64,000 bases of DNA from Korobacter sp963758505 (lineage in GTDB: Bacteria > Acidobacteriota > Terriglobia > Terriglobales > Acidobacteriaceae). Every line of letters starts with the position of its first letter. The stretch's first letter is position 1. Positions 44,692 through 53,137 of this stretch are shown here, one piece after another. The stretch spans positions 620,001 through 684,000 of the forward strand of contig CAVWVJ010000001.1 of the NCBI GenBank assembly GCA_963758505.1, in the 5' to 3' direction. The position numbers were made by a program, and so were the translations under genes. The notes under the pieces are model-generated. The model saw nothing but the letters and a program-made list of their open reading frames with translations, had not been told where the DNA came from and ran no database searches.

Positions 44692-45573
44692 ATGGCAAAA
44701 CAGAACCGGCGACGGCCGAGCCTGGCGTGCGAGATCACCGCAACCCGTGTGTTCGCGGTGCGTGCCGCGCAAAAGGGCGAAGGGGTGGATGTGCTCCAGG
44801 TGCGCACCATCATCGACCCGCTGACGCCGAACCTGATGAACCAGAACTTTCCCGATGCCGATGCGGTCAGGATCGTTCTCGACGATGCGCTTTTGAATAC
44901 CTCGGCGCACACCAAGGAACTTACCCTCGTCGTTCCCGACACGGCGGCGCGCGTGGTGCTGCTCGATTTCGATACGTTGCCGGACCGCAAGGCGGAAGCC
45001 GATGCAGTGGTACGCTTCCGGCTGAAGAAGACATTGCCCTTCGACATCGATAAGGCGGCGGTCTCCTACCATTCGCAATTGAACGGAAAGACCCTGAAGG
45101 TGGTGGTCGCGGTGATGATGAGCAGCGTGCTGGAGGAGTACGAAGGCGTGGTGCGCGCTTCGGGATACGTGCCCGGCGTGGTGTTGCCTTCGACCCTGGC
45201 GGCGCTCGGCAACATTGACGACGACGAGCCGTACATGGTGCTGAAAGTCGCAGAGGGCAGTACGACAATCGCCATCCTGAACGACGGCAAGCTGCTCTTC
45301 TACCGCACCCTGGACCATGGCTCCAGCAGCGTGGACGCGCAACAACTGGCCGACGATATCTATCCTTCGGCGGTATTTTTCCAGGACATGTACGGCTTTC
45401 CGGTGCAGAAGATCTATCTTTCCGGGGTCTCGCACCCGGACGTCGTCGCGCCGCGCCTGTCGAAAGAAACCTCTGGACGGGTGGAAGAGTTGATAAACCC
45501 AATCTTCGCCGATCTGAATCCGGGCAACATGCCGCGAAGCAGCCTGGCTGGAGTGCTGGGAGCGCTGGCTTAA
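44692..45573 (+). CDS. pilM: PilM-like actin-fold protein
   Basis: A 293-aa protein in the PilM position. It begins with a positively charged segment and CEITATRVFAVRAAQKGEGV, where PilM normally has the phosphate-binding G-S-S loop; that loop is not obvious here. Later segments KTLPFDIDKAAVSYHSQLN and VVLPSTLAALGNIDDDEPYM fit the SHS2/actin-like fold. PilM binds the cytoplasmic tail of PilN. Its stop overlaps the pilN start (TAATG). The homology is weaker than for the neighbours, and the assignment leans on context. Confidence 0.78.
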   Translation: MAKQNRRRPSLACEITATRVFAVRAAQKGEGVDVLQVRTIIDPLTPNLMNQNFPDADAVRIVLDDALLNTSAHTKELTLVVPDTAARVVLLDFDTLPDRKAEADAVVRFRLKKTLPFDIDKAAVSYHSQLNGKTLKVVVAVMMSSVLEEYEGVVRASGYVPGVVLPSTLAALGNIDDDEPYMVLKVAEGSTTIAILNDGKLLFYRTLDHGSSSVDAQQLADDIYPSAVFFQDMYGFPVQKIYLSGVSHPDVVAPRLSKETSGRVEELINPIFADLNPGNMPRSSLAGVLGALA

Positions 45574-46253
45574 TGCGAACGAATATCAATCTCGCAACCC
45601 AGCCTTACGAAGATGCGCGGGAATATCTTGCCCGTTGGGGGCCGCTGCTGGCGCTGCTTCTCGTCGTGACCCTGGGGTTGGTCTGGATCACCGTGCGCAA
45701 CGTACGCCGGTCGAGCGATATCAACGGCCAGGTCAGCCAGATGCGCCATAACATTGCGGCTCTCGACGAAGAGAAGGCGGAGGCGGAGACGATGCTGGCG
45801 TTGCCGCAAAACCGCGGCACGGTGCAGAAGTCGCAGTACCTGAATTCGATTTTCGCGCGCAAGGCGTTCTCCTGGACCACGGTGTTCTCCGACATGGAGA
45901 AACTCATGCCGCCGGGTCTGCATGTGATTTCGATCACGCCGGAACTGGACGCGCAGAACCAGTTGCAGGTGCACATCGTAGTGGGCGGCGAACGGCGCGA
46001 CCGAGCGATTCAACTGGTACGGAATCTTGAGCAGACGCCACGCTTCCGCAACGTGATGCTGCGTTCCGATGTCACGAATCAGGTCACTGCCGCCCCCGGC
46101 AACGGCAGGGGGCAATCGACCGCCCTCGACACCGACCTGATCAAGTTCGATATCGTGGCGCAATACATTCCCGCGGCCGTCCCGCCCGCGTCGGAAAAGG
46201 CAGAGGCGGGTCCTGAACGAGCACAAACGACGCTGGCGGAGGGAAAGCGATGA
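45573..46253 (+). CDS. pilN: Alignment protein PilN
   Basis: A 226-aa bitopic membrane protein. The N-terminal INLATQPYEDAREYL is the conserved PilM-binding motif (INLLP-like), followed by one membrane span (LLALLLVVTLGLVWITV), a coiled coil and a ferredoxin-like periplasmic domain (GLHVISITPELDAQNQLQV). The C-terminal 40 residues are Pro/Ala/Glu-rich. It overlaps pilM and pilO. Confidence 0.87.
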   Translation: MRTNINLATQPYEDAREYLARWGPLLALLLVVTLGLVWITVRNVRRSSDINGQVSQMRHNIAALDEEKAEAETMLALPQNRGTVQKSQYLNSIFARKAFSWTTVFSDMEKLMPPGLHVISITPELDAQNQLQVHIVVGGERRDRAIQLVRNLEQTPRFRNVMLRSDVTNQVTAAPGNGRGQSTALDTDLIKFDIVAQYIPAAVPPASEKAEAGPERAQTTLAEGKR

Positions 46254-46786
46254 CCATCCGCGAAACCAGGCGTATCGTGAGGCTCGCTCTGATTGTGCTG
46301 GTCGTCATCGACTTGCTTGCCGTTGGCATGCTGCTGTCGCCGTTTGCCAAGTCGAGGCAGGAGAAAGAGGCGGAGCTGCGGCACTACCAGCTTCAGTTCA
46401 AAGACAAAGAGCGTGAGGTGGGCCCGTCGCGCGGCATGGAGAAGAAGATCTCCACTGCCACGGGAGACATCGACGGCTTCTACCAGCAGCGCCTGCCGGG
46501 CAAGTATTCGCAGATCGACGCCTCCCTGGGCAAAGCTGCCCAGGATAGCGGCGTACATTTGCAGGACATCACGTTCAAGCCGGACAAGAAGGCGGTAGAC
46601 GACCTGGAGCGGGTGCAAATCACGCTGACGATCTCCGGCCCTTATGTTGACGACGTGAAGTTCATCAACCAGATGGAGCGCGACCGCGTGTTCTTCGTCA
46701 TCAATAGCGTCTCGCTTGCCGGGAGTACGAATGGCGTGCAGTTGCAGGTGAATGCAGAGACCTATTTCAAGACCGGAGCAGCCTAA
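46250..46786 (+). CDS. pilO: Alignment protein PilO
   Basis: A 178-aa bitopic protein. One N-terminal membrane span (LALIVLVVIDLLAVGMLL) is followed by a coiled coil and a ferredoxin-like domain (VQITLTISGPYVDDVKFINQ) ending LQVNAETYFKT. It would pair with PilN to connect the inner-membrane platform with PilP. Starts inside the pilN end (4-base overlap). Confidence 0.86.
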   Translation: MTIRETRRIVRLALIVLVVIDLLAVGMLLSPFAKSRQEKEAELRHYQLQFKDKEREVGPSRGMEKKISTATGDIDGFYQQRLPGKYSQIDASLGKAAQDSGVHLQDITFKPDKKAVDDLERVQITLTISGPYVDDVKFINQMERDRVFFVINSVSLAGSTNGVQLQVNAETYFKTGAA

Positions 46787-47350
46787 GTGAACCTCGGGAC
46801 GGAGAACAGGACGAAGACTTGGACTGCGATCGCGCTCTGCGTGCTTGCCGTGTTGGCCGTTCTCTACGAGTTGTGGCCCTCTTCTCAACCCGCTCCGCCG
46901 GTGGAGCGAAGCTCCGCCTCCAGCGGGACGAATGCGAAAGGCCAGCCGGGAACAACGCCGGTTTTCTCGAATCTCGACCCCACGCTGCGCACCGACCTGT
47001 TGCGTGGCAGTGAGTCCGTAACCTACCAGGGCTCGGGACGCGATATCTTCCATGCGCAACCGGAAGAAGTGGCGTCCGTCGGGAACGCGCCGGATCCGCG
47101 CAAGAAGCCGCAAACGGTCACGACGGTTCCGCAGACTCCGCAGATTCCACTCAAGTTCTACGGATTCGCGAGCGAGAACAACAAAAAGCAGATTTTTCTC
47201 TCCCAGGGCGACGATGTATTTGTCGCCAAGGAAGGCGACATCGTGAAGGGCCGCTACAAGGTCGTGCACGTCAATTCCAACAATGTGGAGATCCAGGACG
47301 TGCTGGGGAACTACTCGCAATCGATCCCGCTGACGCTGCCCAATTCGTAA
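46787..47350 (+). CDS. pilP: PilP-like protein
   Basis: A 187-aa protein with one N-terminal membrane span (TAIALCVLAVLAVLYELW) and a Pro/Ser/Thr-rich linker. The C-terminal HR domain contains PLKFYGFASENNKKQIFLSQ and VAKEGDIVKGRYKVVHVNSN, typical of the PilP/GspC homology region. PilP is usually a lipoprotein, whereas this one has a membrane span and no lipobox, so it is closer to GspC in topology. It would contact the secretin, which is not in the window. It begins with GTG immediately after the pilO stop. Confidence 0.83.
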   Translation: MNLGTENRTKTWTAIALCVLAVLAVLYELWPSSQPAPPVERSSASSGTNAKGQPGTTPVFSNLDPTLRTDLLRGSESVTYQGSGRDIFHAQPEEVASVGNAPDPRKKPQTVTTVPQTPQIPLKFYGFASENNKKQIFLSQGDDVFVAKEGDIVKGRYKVVHVNSNNVEIQDVLGNYSQSIPLTLPNS

Positions 47351-47354
47351 ACCC

Positions 47355-48323
47355 ATGCTGTTGCATTCCTCCAATTCGAATCCAAGAAATCATGGTGAGC
47401 GCGGCTTCATGCTGCTGATCCTCATGTTCTTCGTGGCGTTGCTGGCATTCAGCATGCTCGCGGTGTTGCCGCGGATCGCGCAGGAAGTAAAGCGCGACAA
47501 GGAAGAGGAGATGATGCATCGCGGCACGGAGTACGCCCGCGCCGTGAAGAAGTACTACAAGAAGTTCAATAAATATCCGAATAGCCTGGAAGACCTGGAA
47601 AACACCAACAACATCCGTTTCCTGCGGCGGCGTTATAAAGATCCGATGTCGAAGGATGGCAATTGGAAGCTGTTGCACATCACCGATGTTCAACAGGGCA
47701 TTTCGAATCCGAACTTTGGCGTGAGCCAGGCCGGAAATTTCAATCCAGCCCAGGGGAGCGTTGGCGGGCAAAGCGTGCTTACGCTGGGCGGGGGCGCGCA
47801 GGGCAATCCCGGACAGGGAGTCTCGATTGGCGGGACGGACAACTCGCAAGCGGGCGGAGCGAACCCCTCAACCCCGGTGGCGGGATCGCAAAACTCCGGC
47901 GACACCACCACGGGCCAAACAGCGGTGACTGGGGGAACGAGCAGCAGTTCGCCTGGTTCTTCTCCAGCTCTCGGCGGCCAGACAGGACAGACCTATGGCG
48001 CCGGCGGTATTGTCGGCGTGGCTAGCGTCAGCAAGACGAAGAGTATTCGCGAGTTCGATAAGAAGTCGGTCTATAACAAGTGGATGTTCATCTACGACCC
48101 GACGCAGGATAAGGGAACGCTGCTCAAGGGGCCGTATAACCCGCAAGCCTTCCAGGGGACTGCGAATAACACGAACAATGCCAACGGAACGCAAGGGCAG
48201 CCCGGCCAGCCAGGCCAGAATGGTTTGGGTACCGGCAATGCCTTCGGTAACTCATCGGGACAGCAGCAGCAGAACGGGCCCGGTACCCAGATGCCTCCGG
48301 ACCAGAATGCACCGCCGCAGTGA
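47355..48323 (+). CDS. GspG-like pseudopilin with a long low-complexity tail
   Basis: A 322-aa protein. The leader ends in HGERG, and the hydrophobic helix FMLLILMFFVALLAFSMLAV lacks the +5 Glu of most pilins (it has Leu there). The next 80 residues (KRDKEEEMMHRGTEYARAVK, RRRYKDPMSKDGNW) match the GspG-like domain. From about residue 135 it becomes Gly/Asn/Gln/Ser/Thr-rich, and it ends in QQQQNGPGTQMPPDQNAPPQ. A short ordered segment lies near SKTKSIREFDKKSVYNKWMF. It may be a surface-exposed minor subunit, or a scaffold. Last gene of the operon before a strong terminator. Confidence 0.8.
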   Translation: MLLHSSNSNPRNHGERGFMLLILMFFVALLAFSMLAVLPRIAQEVKRDKEEEMMHRGTEYARAVKKYYKKFNKYPNSLEDLENTNNIRFLRRRYKDPMSKDGNWKLLHITDVQQGISNPNFGVSQAGNFNPAQGSVGGQSVLTLGGGAQGNPGQGVSIGGTDNSQAGGANPSTPVAGSQNSGDTTTGQTAVTGGTSSSSPGSSPALGGQTGQTYGAGGIVGVASVSKTKSIREFDKKSVYNKWMFIYDPTQDKGTLLKGPYNPQAFQGTANNTNNANGTQGQPGQPGQNGLGTGNAFGNSSGQQQQNGPGTQMPPDQNAPPQ

Positions 48324-48347
48324 AGGATGGCGAATTTTCAGCAAGCA

Positions 48348-48373
48348 AAAACCCCGTCCGCGGACGGGGTTTT
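48348..48373. terminator. Bidirectional terminator after the pil operon
   Basis: AAAACCCCGTCCG and CGGACGGGGTTTT form a perfect 26-bp palindrome, A-rich on the left and T-rich on the right, so it can end both the pil operon and the convergent Fe-S gene at 48396. Confidence 0.9.
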
Positions 48374-48395
48374 AAATTCTCGAGAAGTTGCCGGG

Positions 48396-48773
48396 TTACA
48401 CGTTGAACGAGGAACCGCAGCCGCAGGTGCTTTTCACGTTCGGATTTTCGAACTTGAAGCCCGCGCCTTCAAGGGTCTCGACGTAATCGACGACCGCGCC
48501 GTTCAGGTAGACAACGGAGGTCGCGTCGATGAAGACCTTGAGGCCTTCAAATTCATAAACTTTGTCCATCATACCGGCGCTGTTCTCGAAGTTCATCGAG
48601 TACGAGAAGCCGGAGCAGCCGCCGCCGACCACGCCCACGCGCAAGCCAGCAGGAGCTGGGTTCTGCTGCGCCATGATTTCCTTCACCTTTGCGACAGCAT
48701 TCGGTGTGAGGTTCAAGGGCGCGCTCTTGGTGCCGGTAGTCGGGGTAGTTGTGGTCGTTGCCATAGGTGCCAT
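48396..48773 (-). CDS. erpA: ErpA/IscA-type iron-sulfur cluster insertion protein
   Basis: A protein of about 125 aa of the HesB/IscA A-type carrier family. The three cluster-binding cysteines are in GGGCSGFSY and TCGCGSS. The N-terminus is Thr-rich (MATTTTTPTTGTK) and unlike the ordered family start LNLTPNAVAKVKEI. Two ATGs are possible, at 48773 and 48764; GAGGAG is better spaced for the second. It delivers Fe-S clusters to apo-enzymes such as the radical SAM proteins of this window (RlmN and the enzyme at 62399). It stands alone, without isc or suf genes. Confidence 0.9.
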   Translation of the reverse strand: MAPMATTTTTPTTGTKSAPLNLTPNAVAKVKEIMAQQNPAPAGLRVGVVGGGCSGFSYSMNFENSAGMMDKVYEFEGLKVFIDATSVVYLNGAVVDYVETLEGAGFKFENPNVKSTCGCGSSFNV

Positions 48774-49112
48774 TCTCCTCAAAAGCGTGAATCGATTATA
48801 TCAAAGCCAAAAAAACGCTAGGAAAGGGGCGGTTTTCAGTAGTTTAGATTAAGAAAACGGGGAAAGAGTCGCAAGCTTTTTTAGCCCAAAATGGGCCATA
48901 GGCAGCTCTCGAAAAGCGAAAGAATTGCGAGCCGACAACTCCGGAAGGGGCATATAATTCCGCCCCATGGCCCCCCTACGAGGCGCGCGGGGGATGTGGG
49001 GACACACTCCCAGCAACTCCGAAAAGGGGGAGCGGGAGGCTCCGGGGAAGGGAAGCTTCAGGACCCGGCGCGACCCAGTTCGAGGGACCGGAACGATCCC
49101 GAGGAGTGTTTC
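48774..49112. other. 339-bp intergenic region with a promoter-like element and G-rich leader
   Basis: Between the divergent erpA-like gene and the small membrane protein. It includes TATAAT at 48953, then a G/C-rich leader with several G-runs (around 48985-49060, including GGGGGATGTGGGG and AAAAGGGGGAGCGGG). GGGGC/GCCCC arms flank the TATAAT. I see no ORF or known RNA motif. Confidence 0.45.
48953..48958 (+). promoter_or_regulatory. -10 element for the two-span membrane protein
   Basis: Perfect TATAAT, with CCGACA 15 bases upstream as a partial -35. It would produce a leader of about 150 bases. Confidence 0.4.
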
Positions 49113-49391
49113 ATGTCTACCATGATGATCCTGCTGATCGCCTGGGCCGCTCTAACCTCGATCCTCATTCTGTTACTCATCTATCGCAGTACCCTGACCC
49201 TACATGAGGACGACCAGATCTTTCTTGCGGACTCCGACTCGCACTTGCAGAGAGAACAGGACGAGTTGACGGTCAAGGTAAACCGTATCACCCCGTTTGT
49301 CCGGCTGCTGGGTGCGGCTTCGACCTTGCTGATCTTGTTCATCGCAGGACTGGCACTGTACCAGCAATTGAACAGGACCGGACTCGATTAG
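49113..49391 (+). CDS. Small two-span membrane protein of unknown function
   Basis: A 92-aa protein with two hydrophobic helices, MMILLIAWAALTSILILLLI (residues 4-23) and LGAASTLLILFIAGLALYQQ. Between them is an acidic, charged loop (LHEDDQIFLADSDSHLQREQ) of about 40 residues. GAGGAG is ideally spaced before the ATG at 49113. No family is recognised. The flanking genes are unrelated. Confidence 0.72.
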   Translation: MSTMMILLIAWAALTSILILLLIYRSTLTLHEDDQIFLADSDSHLQREQDELTVKVNRITPFVRLLGAASTLLILFIAGLALYQQLNRTGLD

Positions 49392-49663
49392 GCTCGATAG
49401 CCCGGGCTTCCCCGGGATGAAGTTCGGCCCGTGATTGCGCAAGCTGCTCCCATTTCATGGGAGCTCGGATCCGTATTCGGTGCGATCATTGCTCTCCGAG
49501 GCGTTGCTTCGGATGGACGCGATCTCCACCGGCGGCTCCGACGAATGGAGCGTGCCTGGACGACGGGGCGCCTCCTGCTCCCCGGCCGCCGCTGGTGCGG
49601 AGCGCAAGAGCTTGCGAATCACGGGCCGCGTCTTTTCTGCACGAAACTTCCGTAAAATAAGCC

Positions 49664-50371
49664 ATGCCGCAGCACATCGGAATCGTCGCCTGCTCCGCCG
49701 AAGGCGCAGCGCTTTGTTATCGGACCATCTGCGTGGAGGGTGCGCCTTTGCTGGGCGCGCACAATCATCCCGAGGTCTCGCTCCACACCCACGCGCTGGC
49801 CGAATATATGCCGTTCGTCCGGACCGGCGATTGGAAGGGCGTTGCCGGACTGATGCTTTCGTCGGCGAACAAGCTGGCAAAGAGCGGCGCCGATTTCCTG
49901 ATTTGTCCGGATAACACGATTCACAATGCTCTGCCTTACGTATTGCCGCAATCGCCGTTGCCATGGCTGCACATTGCGGAAGAGGTGGCGGCGGCGGCGG
50001 GGGAGCGCGGGTTTCAGCGCCTCGGGTTGACGGGCACACGCTGGCTTGTGGAGAGCGAACTCTATCCGGAAAAGCTGCGCGAGCGCGGGCTCGGCTTCGA
50101 GCGTCCGTCCGCCGAAGAGCGGGAGGAGATCAACCGCATCATCATGGAGGAATTGGTTTACGGCATCTTCAAACCGCAGGCGGTCGATTATTTTCAGCAA
50201 GTAATTGGCCGGCTGAAAACCGAAGGTTGCGATGCGGTAGTGCTGGGCTGCACGGAAATTCCGCTGATCATGAACGACGGCAACTCTCCGTTGCCGGTGC
50301 TGGACTCGACGCGATTGCTGGCGCGGGCTGCGTTGCGCCGCGCCGTGCAGGGTGCGAGCGCAAGCGCCTAG
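49664..50371 (+). CDS. Aspartate/glutamate racemase family protein
   Basis: A 235-aa cofactor-independent racemase. The first Cys/Thr region reads CPDNTIHNALP, where the N-terminal catalytic Cys precedes the DNT motif, and the second active-site Cys is in VVLGCTEIPLI. The opening HIGIVACSAEGAALCYR and the length are typical of the YgeA-type aspartate racemase group. It could make D-Asp or D-Glu for the wall, or act on related substrates. It is convergent with the glycosyltransferase, only 8 bases apart. The 270 bases upstream show no other gene. Confidence 0.87.
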   Translation: MPQHIGIVACSAEGAALCYRTICVEGAPLLGAHNHPEVSLHTHALAEYMPFVRTGDWKGVAGLMLSSANKLAKSGADFLICPDNTIHNALPYVLPQSPLPWLHIAEEVAAAAGERGFQRLGLTGTRWLVESELYPEKLRERGLGFERPSAEEREEINRIIMEELVYGIFKPQAVDYFQQVIGRLKTEGCDAVVLGCTEIPLIMNDGNSPLPVLDSTRLLARAALRRAVQGASASA

Positions 50372-50379
50372 CATCGTGC

Positions 50380-51978
50380 TCAAGGATGCGGCTGCAGTTG
50401 GGCGTTCTCAACGTGCTCGATCTGAACGAGCGCTACCCACTCGCCACGACGCTGGGCGCGATAGACGACGCGACCACCGATCATGCGCGCCGCGACATCG
50501 GGCGGCAGGTCGGTGTGATAGTCGAAAAACTTCCGCTGCAGGCGCTCCCAGAAGGCGGAACGCAACAGCAATCGCGGAGGCTCGTACTTGGTGGAAAAGA
50601 GGTAGGCCCAATCGTATTGGCCTTGCGCAGCCGCCGCCATCTCCATCTGCTCGCCAGTGAAGTTCTCGATACGAACGACGGGGATGGTTTCTTTCACATA
50701 GCCTAAAAATGGCCGCGAGACTTCATCCGATGCCGGCCACGCCGTGAGGACTCGCGCTCCATGCGCGTGTTGCGCCAGGTAGGAAGCAGCCTGCTTATGC
50801 AGGAGTACGTAGTCGCGATAGGTGAGATTGTCTTCGGGCGCAAAACGATAAGGCGGGTTGAAGATCAGCCCGGCGGTGAAGGCTGCCATGACGGCAACCA
50901 CGGCAACAGGCCACCAGCGAAGGCGCCGATGTAGCGTGCTCACGCAGAGGAACACGATGAGCGGGTAAACGGGCAGCAGATAGCGCGCCAGCACCGCGCC
51001 GCCGAGAACTGCCATCGCGAGCATGTAGGCCAGAATCAGAATTTCAAATACAAGCTGCACCGGAAGCGCGATGCGCCGCCGCGCCACTCCGGCCTCCGCC
51101 AGGGCCGGTTCAAGCATGGCCGCGGCGGTCAGGAGCGTCAGCACGAAAAGGTTCATGTAGCCGAGCGCGTGCCACAGGCGAACCAGAAGCGCGAAGAAGA
51201 TGCGCACGGGGGTAAAGGTTGCACCCAGGTTGTAGCGCAGGTATTCGGGGTTGCCGAGGAAATATCCGGTGCGATGGTGGTGATAGACAAACCAGAGCAG
51301 CAACGGGAGAGCGCACAACAAAAACGATAACGTGCGCTTGAGGTTCCGTTCCTGCAGGCAAAATCTTCGACTCTTCCACCAGGGGCAAGCCAGTTCCCAC
51401 AAGAGCAGCACCACGGGTGTAAGGATTGCCGTTTCCTTGGCAAGGGCGGCGAGCGAGAACAAAACGATCGCGCGGGCCTGCTTCTGTTCGATGTAATACG
51501 CAAGGCCCCAAAGCGTCAGCGCGCCGGCGAGCATGTCGAGATGCGCGAGGGTGCTCTGGGTGAAGAAAACCGGAAAGATCGCGGTGCAAGCCACGGTAGC
51601 GGCTGCGACGGTGCGGTTTGCCGCGACGCATCCGATTCGCCATATACCCAAAAGCGCCAGGGACGCGACCAGCAGCATGGCGATGCGGGTGACCGCCGGA
51701 GTAAAGCCGCTGAACTTCCACCAGGCTGCCAGGTAGATCATCAGCAGCGGGGGATGAGCGTTGGAGAGCGTGGTGTGCGGGATCAGGTCGCCGGTCAGCA
51801 GGAAGTCGCGCGCCGCGGGGATGTAATAGCCGGCTTCGTCCCAGAAATACGGGAGCCGCAGCAGCGCCGCATGGGTCAGAAACAGTGCCGAGAAGATGAG
51901 CGAGAAAACAGAGAAATGCTCGCCAACCGAGGGCGCGGGTTGAAGCCGTTGATCGACGCTATAGTCCAGCGATTGCAT
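50380..51978 (-). CDS. GT39/ArnT-like membrane glycosyltransferase
   Basis: A 532-aa integral membrane protein with about 10-12 spans. The first extracytoplasmic loop carries the catalytic acidic motif YFWDEAGYY of GT-C enzymes of the ArnT/PMT type, followed by HPPLLMIYLAAW. These enzymes transfer sugars from polyprenyl phosphate to lipids or proteins. The acceptor is unknown. The ATG at 51978 is preferred; a longer frame extends 30 codons upstream into a terminator region. Transcribed after the DUF3467 gene on the same strand but beyond its terminator. Confidence 0.85.
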   Translation of the reverse strand: MQSLDYSVDQRLQPAPSVGEHFSVFSLIFSALFLTHAALLRLPYFWDEAGYYIPAARDFLLTGDLIPHTTLSNAHPPLLMIYLAAWWKFSGFTPAVTRIAMLLVASLALLGIWRIGCVAANRTVAAATVACTAIFPVFFTQSTLAHLDMLAGALTLWGLAYYIEQKQARAIVLFSLAALAKETAILTPVVLLLWELACPWWKSRRFCLQERNLKRTLSFLLCALPLLLWFVYHHHRTGYFLGNPEYLRYNLGATFTPVRIFFALLVRLWHALGYMNLFVLTLLTAAAMLEPALAEAGVARRRIALPVQLVFEILILAYMLAMAVLGGAVLARYLLPVYPLIVFLCVSTLHRRLRWWPVAVVAVMAAFTAGLIFNPPYRFAPEDNLTYRDYVLLHKQAASYLAQHAHGARVLTAWPASDEVSRPFLGYVKETIPVVRIENFTGEQMEMAAAAQGQYDWAYLFSTKYEPPRLLLRSAFWERLQRKFFDYHTDLPPDVAARMIGGRVVYRAQRRGEWVALVQIEHVENAQLQPHP

Positions 51979-52006
51979 TCGGGTCCGGCAGGAAACGCAA
52001 AAGCAA

Positions 52007-52033
52007 GAACCTCGGCGGGTTTGGCCGAGGTTC
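52007..52033 (-). terminator. Hairpin after the DUF3467 gene
   Basis: GAACCTCGGC (52007-52016) and GCCGAGGTTC (52024-52033), 7-nt loop. It lies 18 bases past the stop on the minus strand. The following minus-strand sequence is TTGCTTTTG, a weak U-tract. Confidence 0.6.
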
Positions 52034-52051
52034 AGAAGAGGTGAGACAACG

Positions 52052-52342
52052 CTAGTGGACCGGTCCAACCATGCGCGGATCGAGCTTAACTTCGCCGAAG
52101 GTGTTTTCGTAGTTCTGCACGTTCTGCTGAAGCAGCGTGAGGAGTGCCTTCGCTTGTTGTGGGCTCAGATAAATGCCTTGAAAATTGCGGACTTCGACTT
52201 CGGTTTCGCTTGACTGGTGCAAGGTTCCGAAAACCAGGAAGAAGTCCCATACATTTACTCGGACCTGCACGCTGTTGGAATAGCTCTCGCGGTATTCAGG
52301 GGTGGTCAGTATCTGGATCTTCGGTTCAGTGGGGAACGCCAT
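52052..52342 (-). CDS. DUF3467 family protein
   Basis: A 96-aa protein of the DUF3467 family, with the conserved strands SNSVQVRVNVWDFFLVFGTL and EVRNFQGIYLSPQQAKALL, then NVQNYENTFGEV. The length is typical when the start is placed at the ATG 52342 (MAFPTEPKIQIL). Family members are widespread in Acidobacteriota and Bacteroidota. Function is unknown. No signal peptide. Confidence 0.87.
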   Translation of the reverse strand: MAFPTEPKIQILTTPEYRESYSNSVQVRVNVWDFFLVFGTLHQSSETEVEVRNFQGIYLSPQQAKALLTLLQQNVQNYENTFGEVKLDPRMVGPVH

Positions 52343-52452
52343 AGGGGAAATCGAACCTCGTCTCATGCAAATCGTTCGCCGATACTGCTGGTTTATTGAA
52401 TGCAAGGAGTGTACCAAACGAGGCGCTCAGGAGGTAAGGATTCCCGACAGTG

Positions 52453-53082
52453 CTATTTTTCGACGCGGATGAACGATCCCTCGGTCGCATCGACGGCCAC
52501 GCGCAGCTTGCTGTCATCGCCACTGGAACCGTAGGCCACATGCCAGATCAATTTATTTTTCGTGTGATCCCAATCGAGCGTGTAGAAGATCGGAAGGCTG
52601 GGATCTTTCTTAGTGAGCTTCTCGCCACCGTGTTTCTGTGCAATTTCGAGGGCCTTGTCGCTATCGACTTTCAGGAACGCCATGTCGAAAACCTGCGTCG
52701 ATGTGTTGGTGGGGCTGAAGGAATCTTCACTGCCGTGTGAGATGCCCTGCTCCACGTCCGGCCCGGTAATACCGGTCCACTGAAACGACTTCATCGAATG
52801 ACGGGCGGCGGATCCGAACGAAGCGCGCCAGATCCCGGCCTTGCCTTCGTTGACTGGAGCGCCCGGCGTATATTGGGATTCCAGGCGGAAAGGCTTCGCG
52901 TCCGGCGCCCAGTTGTGCGCCGCAATGTAAACCTTCTGGAAAGCTTCGCGTCCGGTCTCATATTCGGCGGCCTTGGGCGCAGGCTTGGCCGTTTCCGATG
53001 CTGGCGCGTTCGGCGCTGGTTTGGAAGTATTGCAAGCGGCGAGCGCACAGAGAAGGAGCAGGATCAGGCTGAGTCGTTTCAT
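52453..53082 (-). CDS. Lipoprotein of unknown function
   Basis: A 209-aa predicted lipoprotein: MKRLSLILLLLCALAAC has the lipobox LAAC with Cys17. An Ala/Pro/Lys-rich linker precedes a domain with YETGREAFQKVYIAAHNWAP, the aromatic core WHVAYGSSGDD and the terminal strand VAVDATEGSFIRVEK. No family recognised. The in-frame extension upstream (to 53301) runs into the divergent DinB gene and is rejected. Divergent from the DinB gene by 55 bases. Confidence 0.78.
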   Translation of the reverse strand: MKRLSLILLLLCALAACNTSKPAPNAPASETAKPAPKAAEYETGREAFQKVYIAAHNWAPDAKPFRLESQYTPGAPVNEGKAGIWRASFGSAARHSMKSFQWTGITGPDVEQGISHGSEDSFSPTNTSTQVFDMAFLKVDSDKALEIAQKHGGEKLTKKDPSLPIFYTLDWDHTKNKLIWHVAYGSSGDDSKLRVAVDATEGSFIRVEK

Positions 53083-53137
53083 TCTTTCACCGGCGACCAA
53101 CATCGTCGCAATATTAGATGGATGCAAAGGAGTGCTT

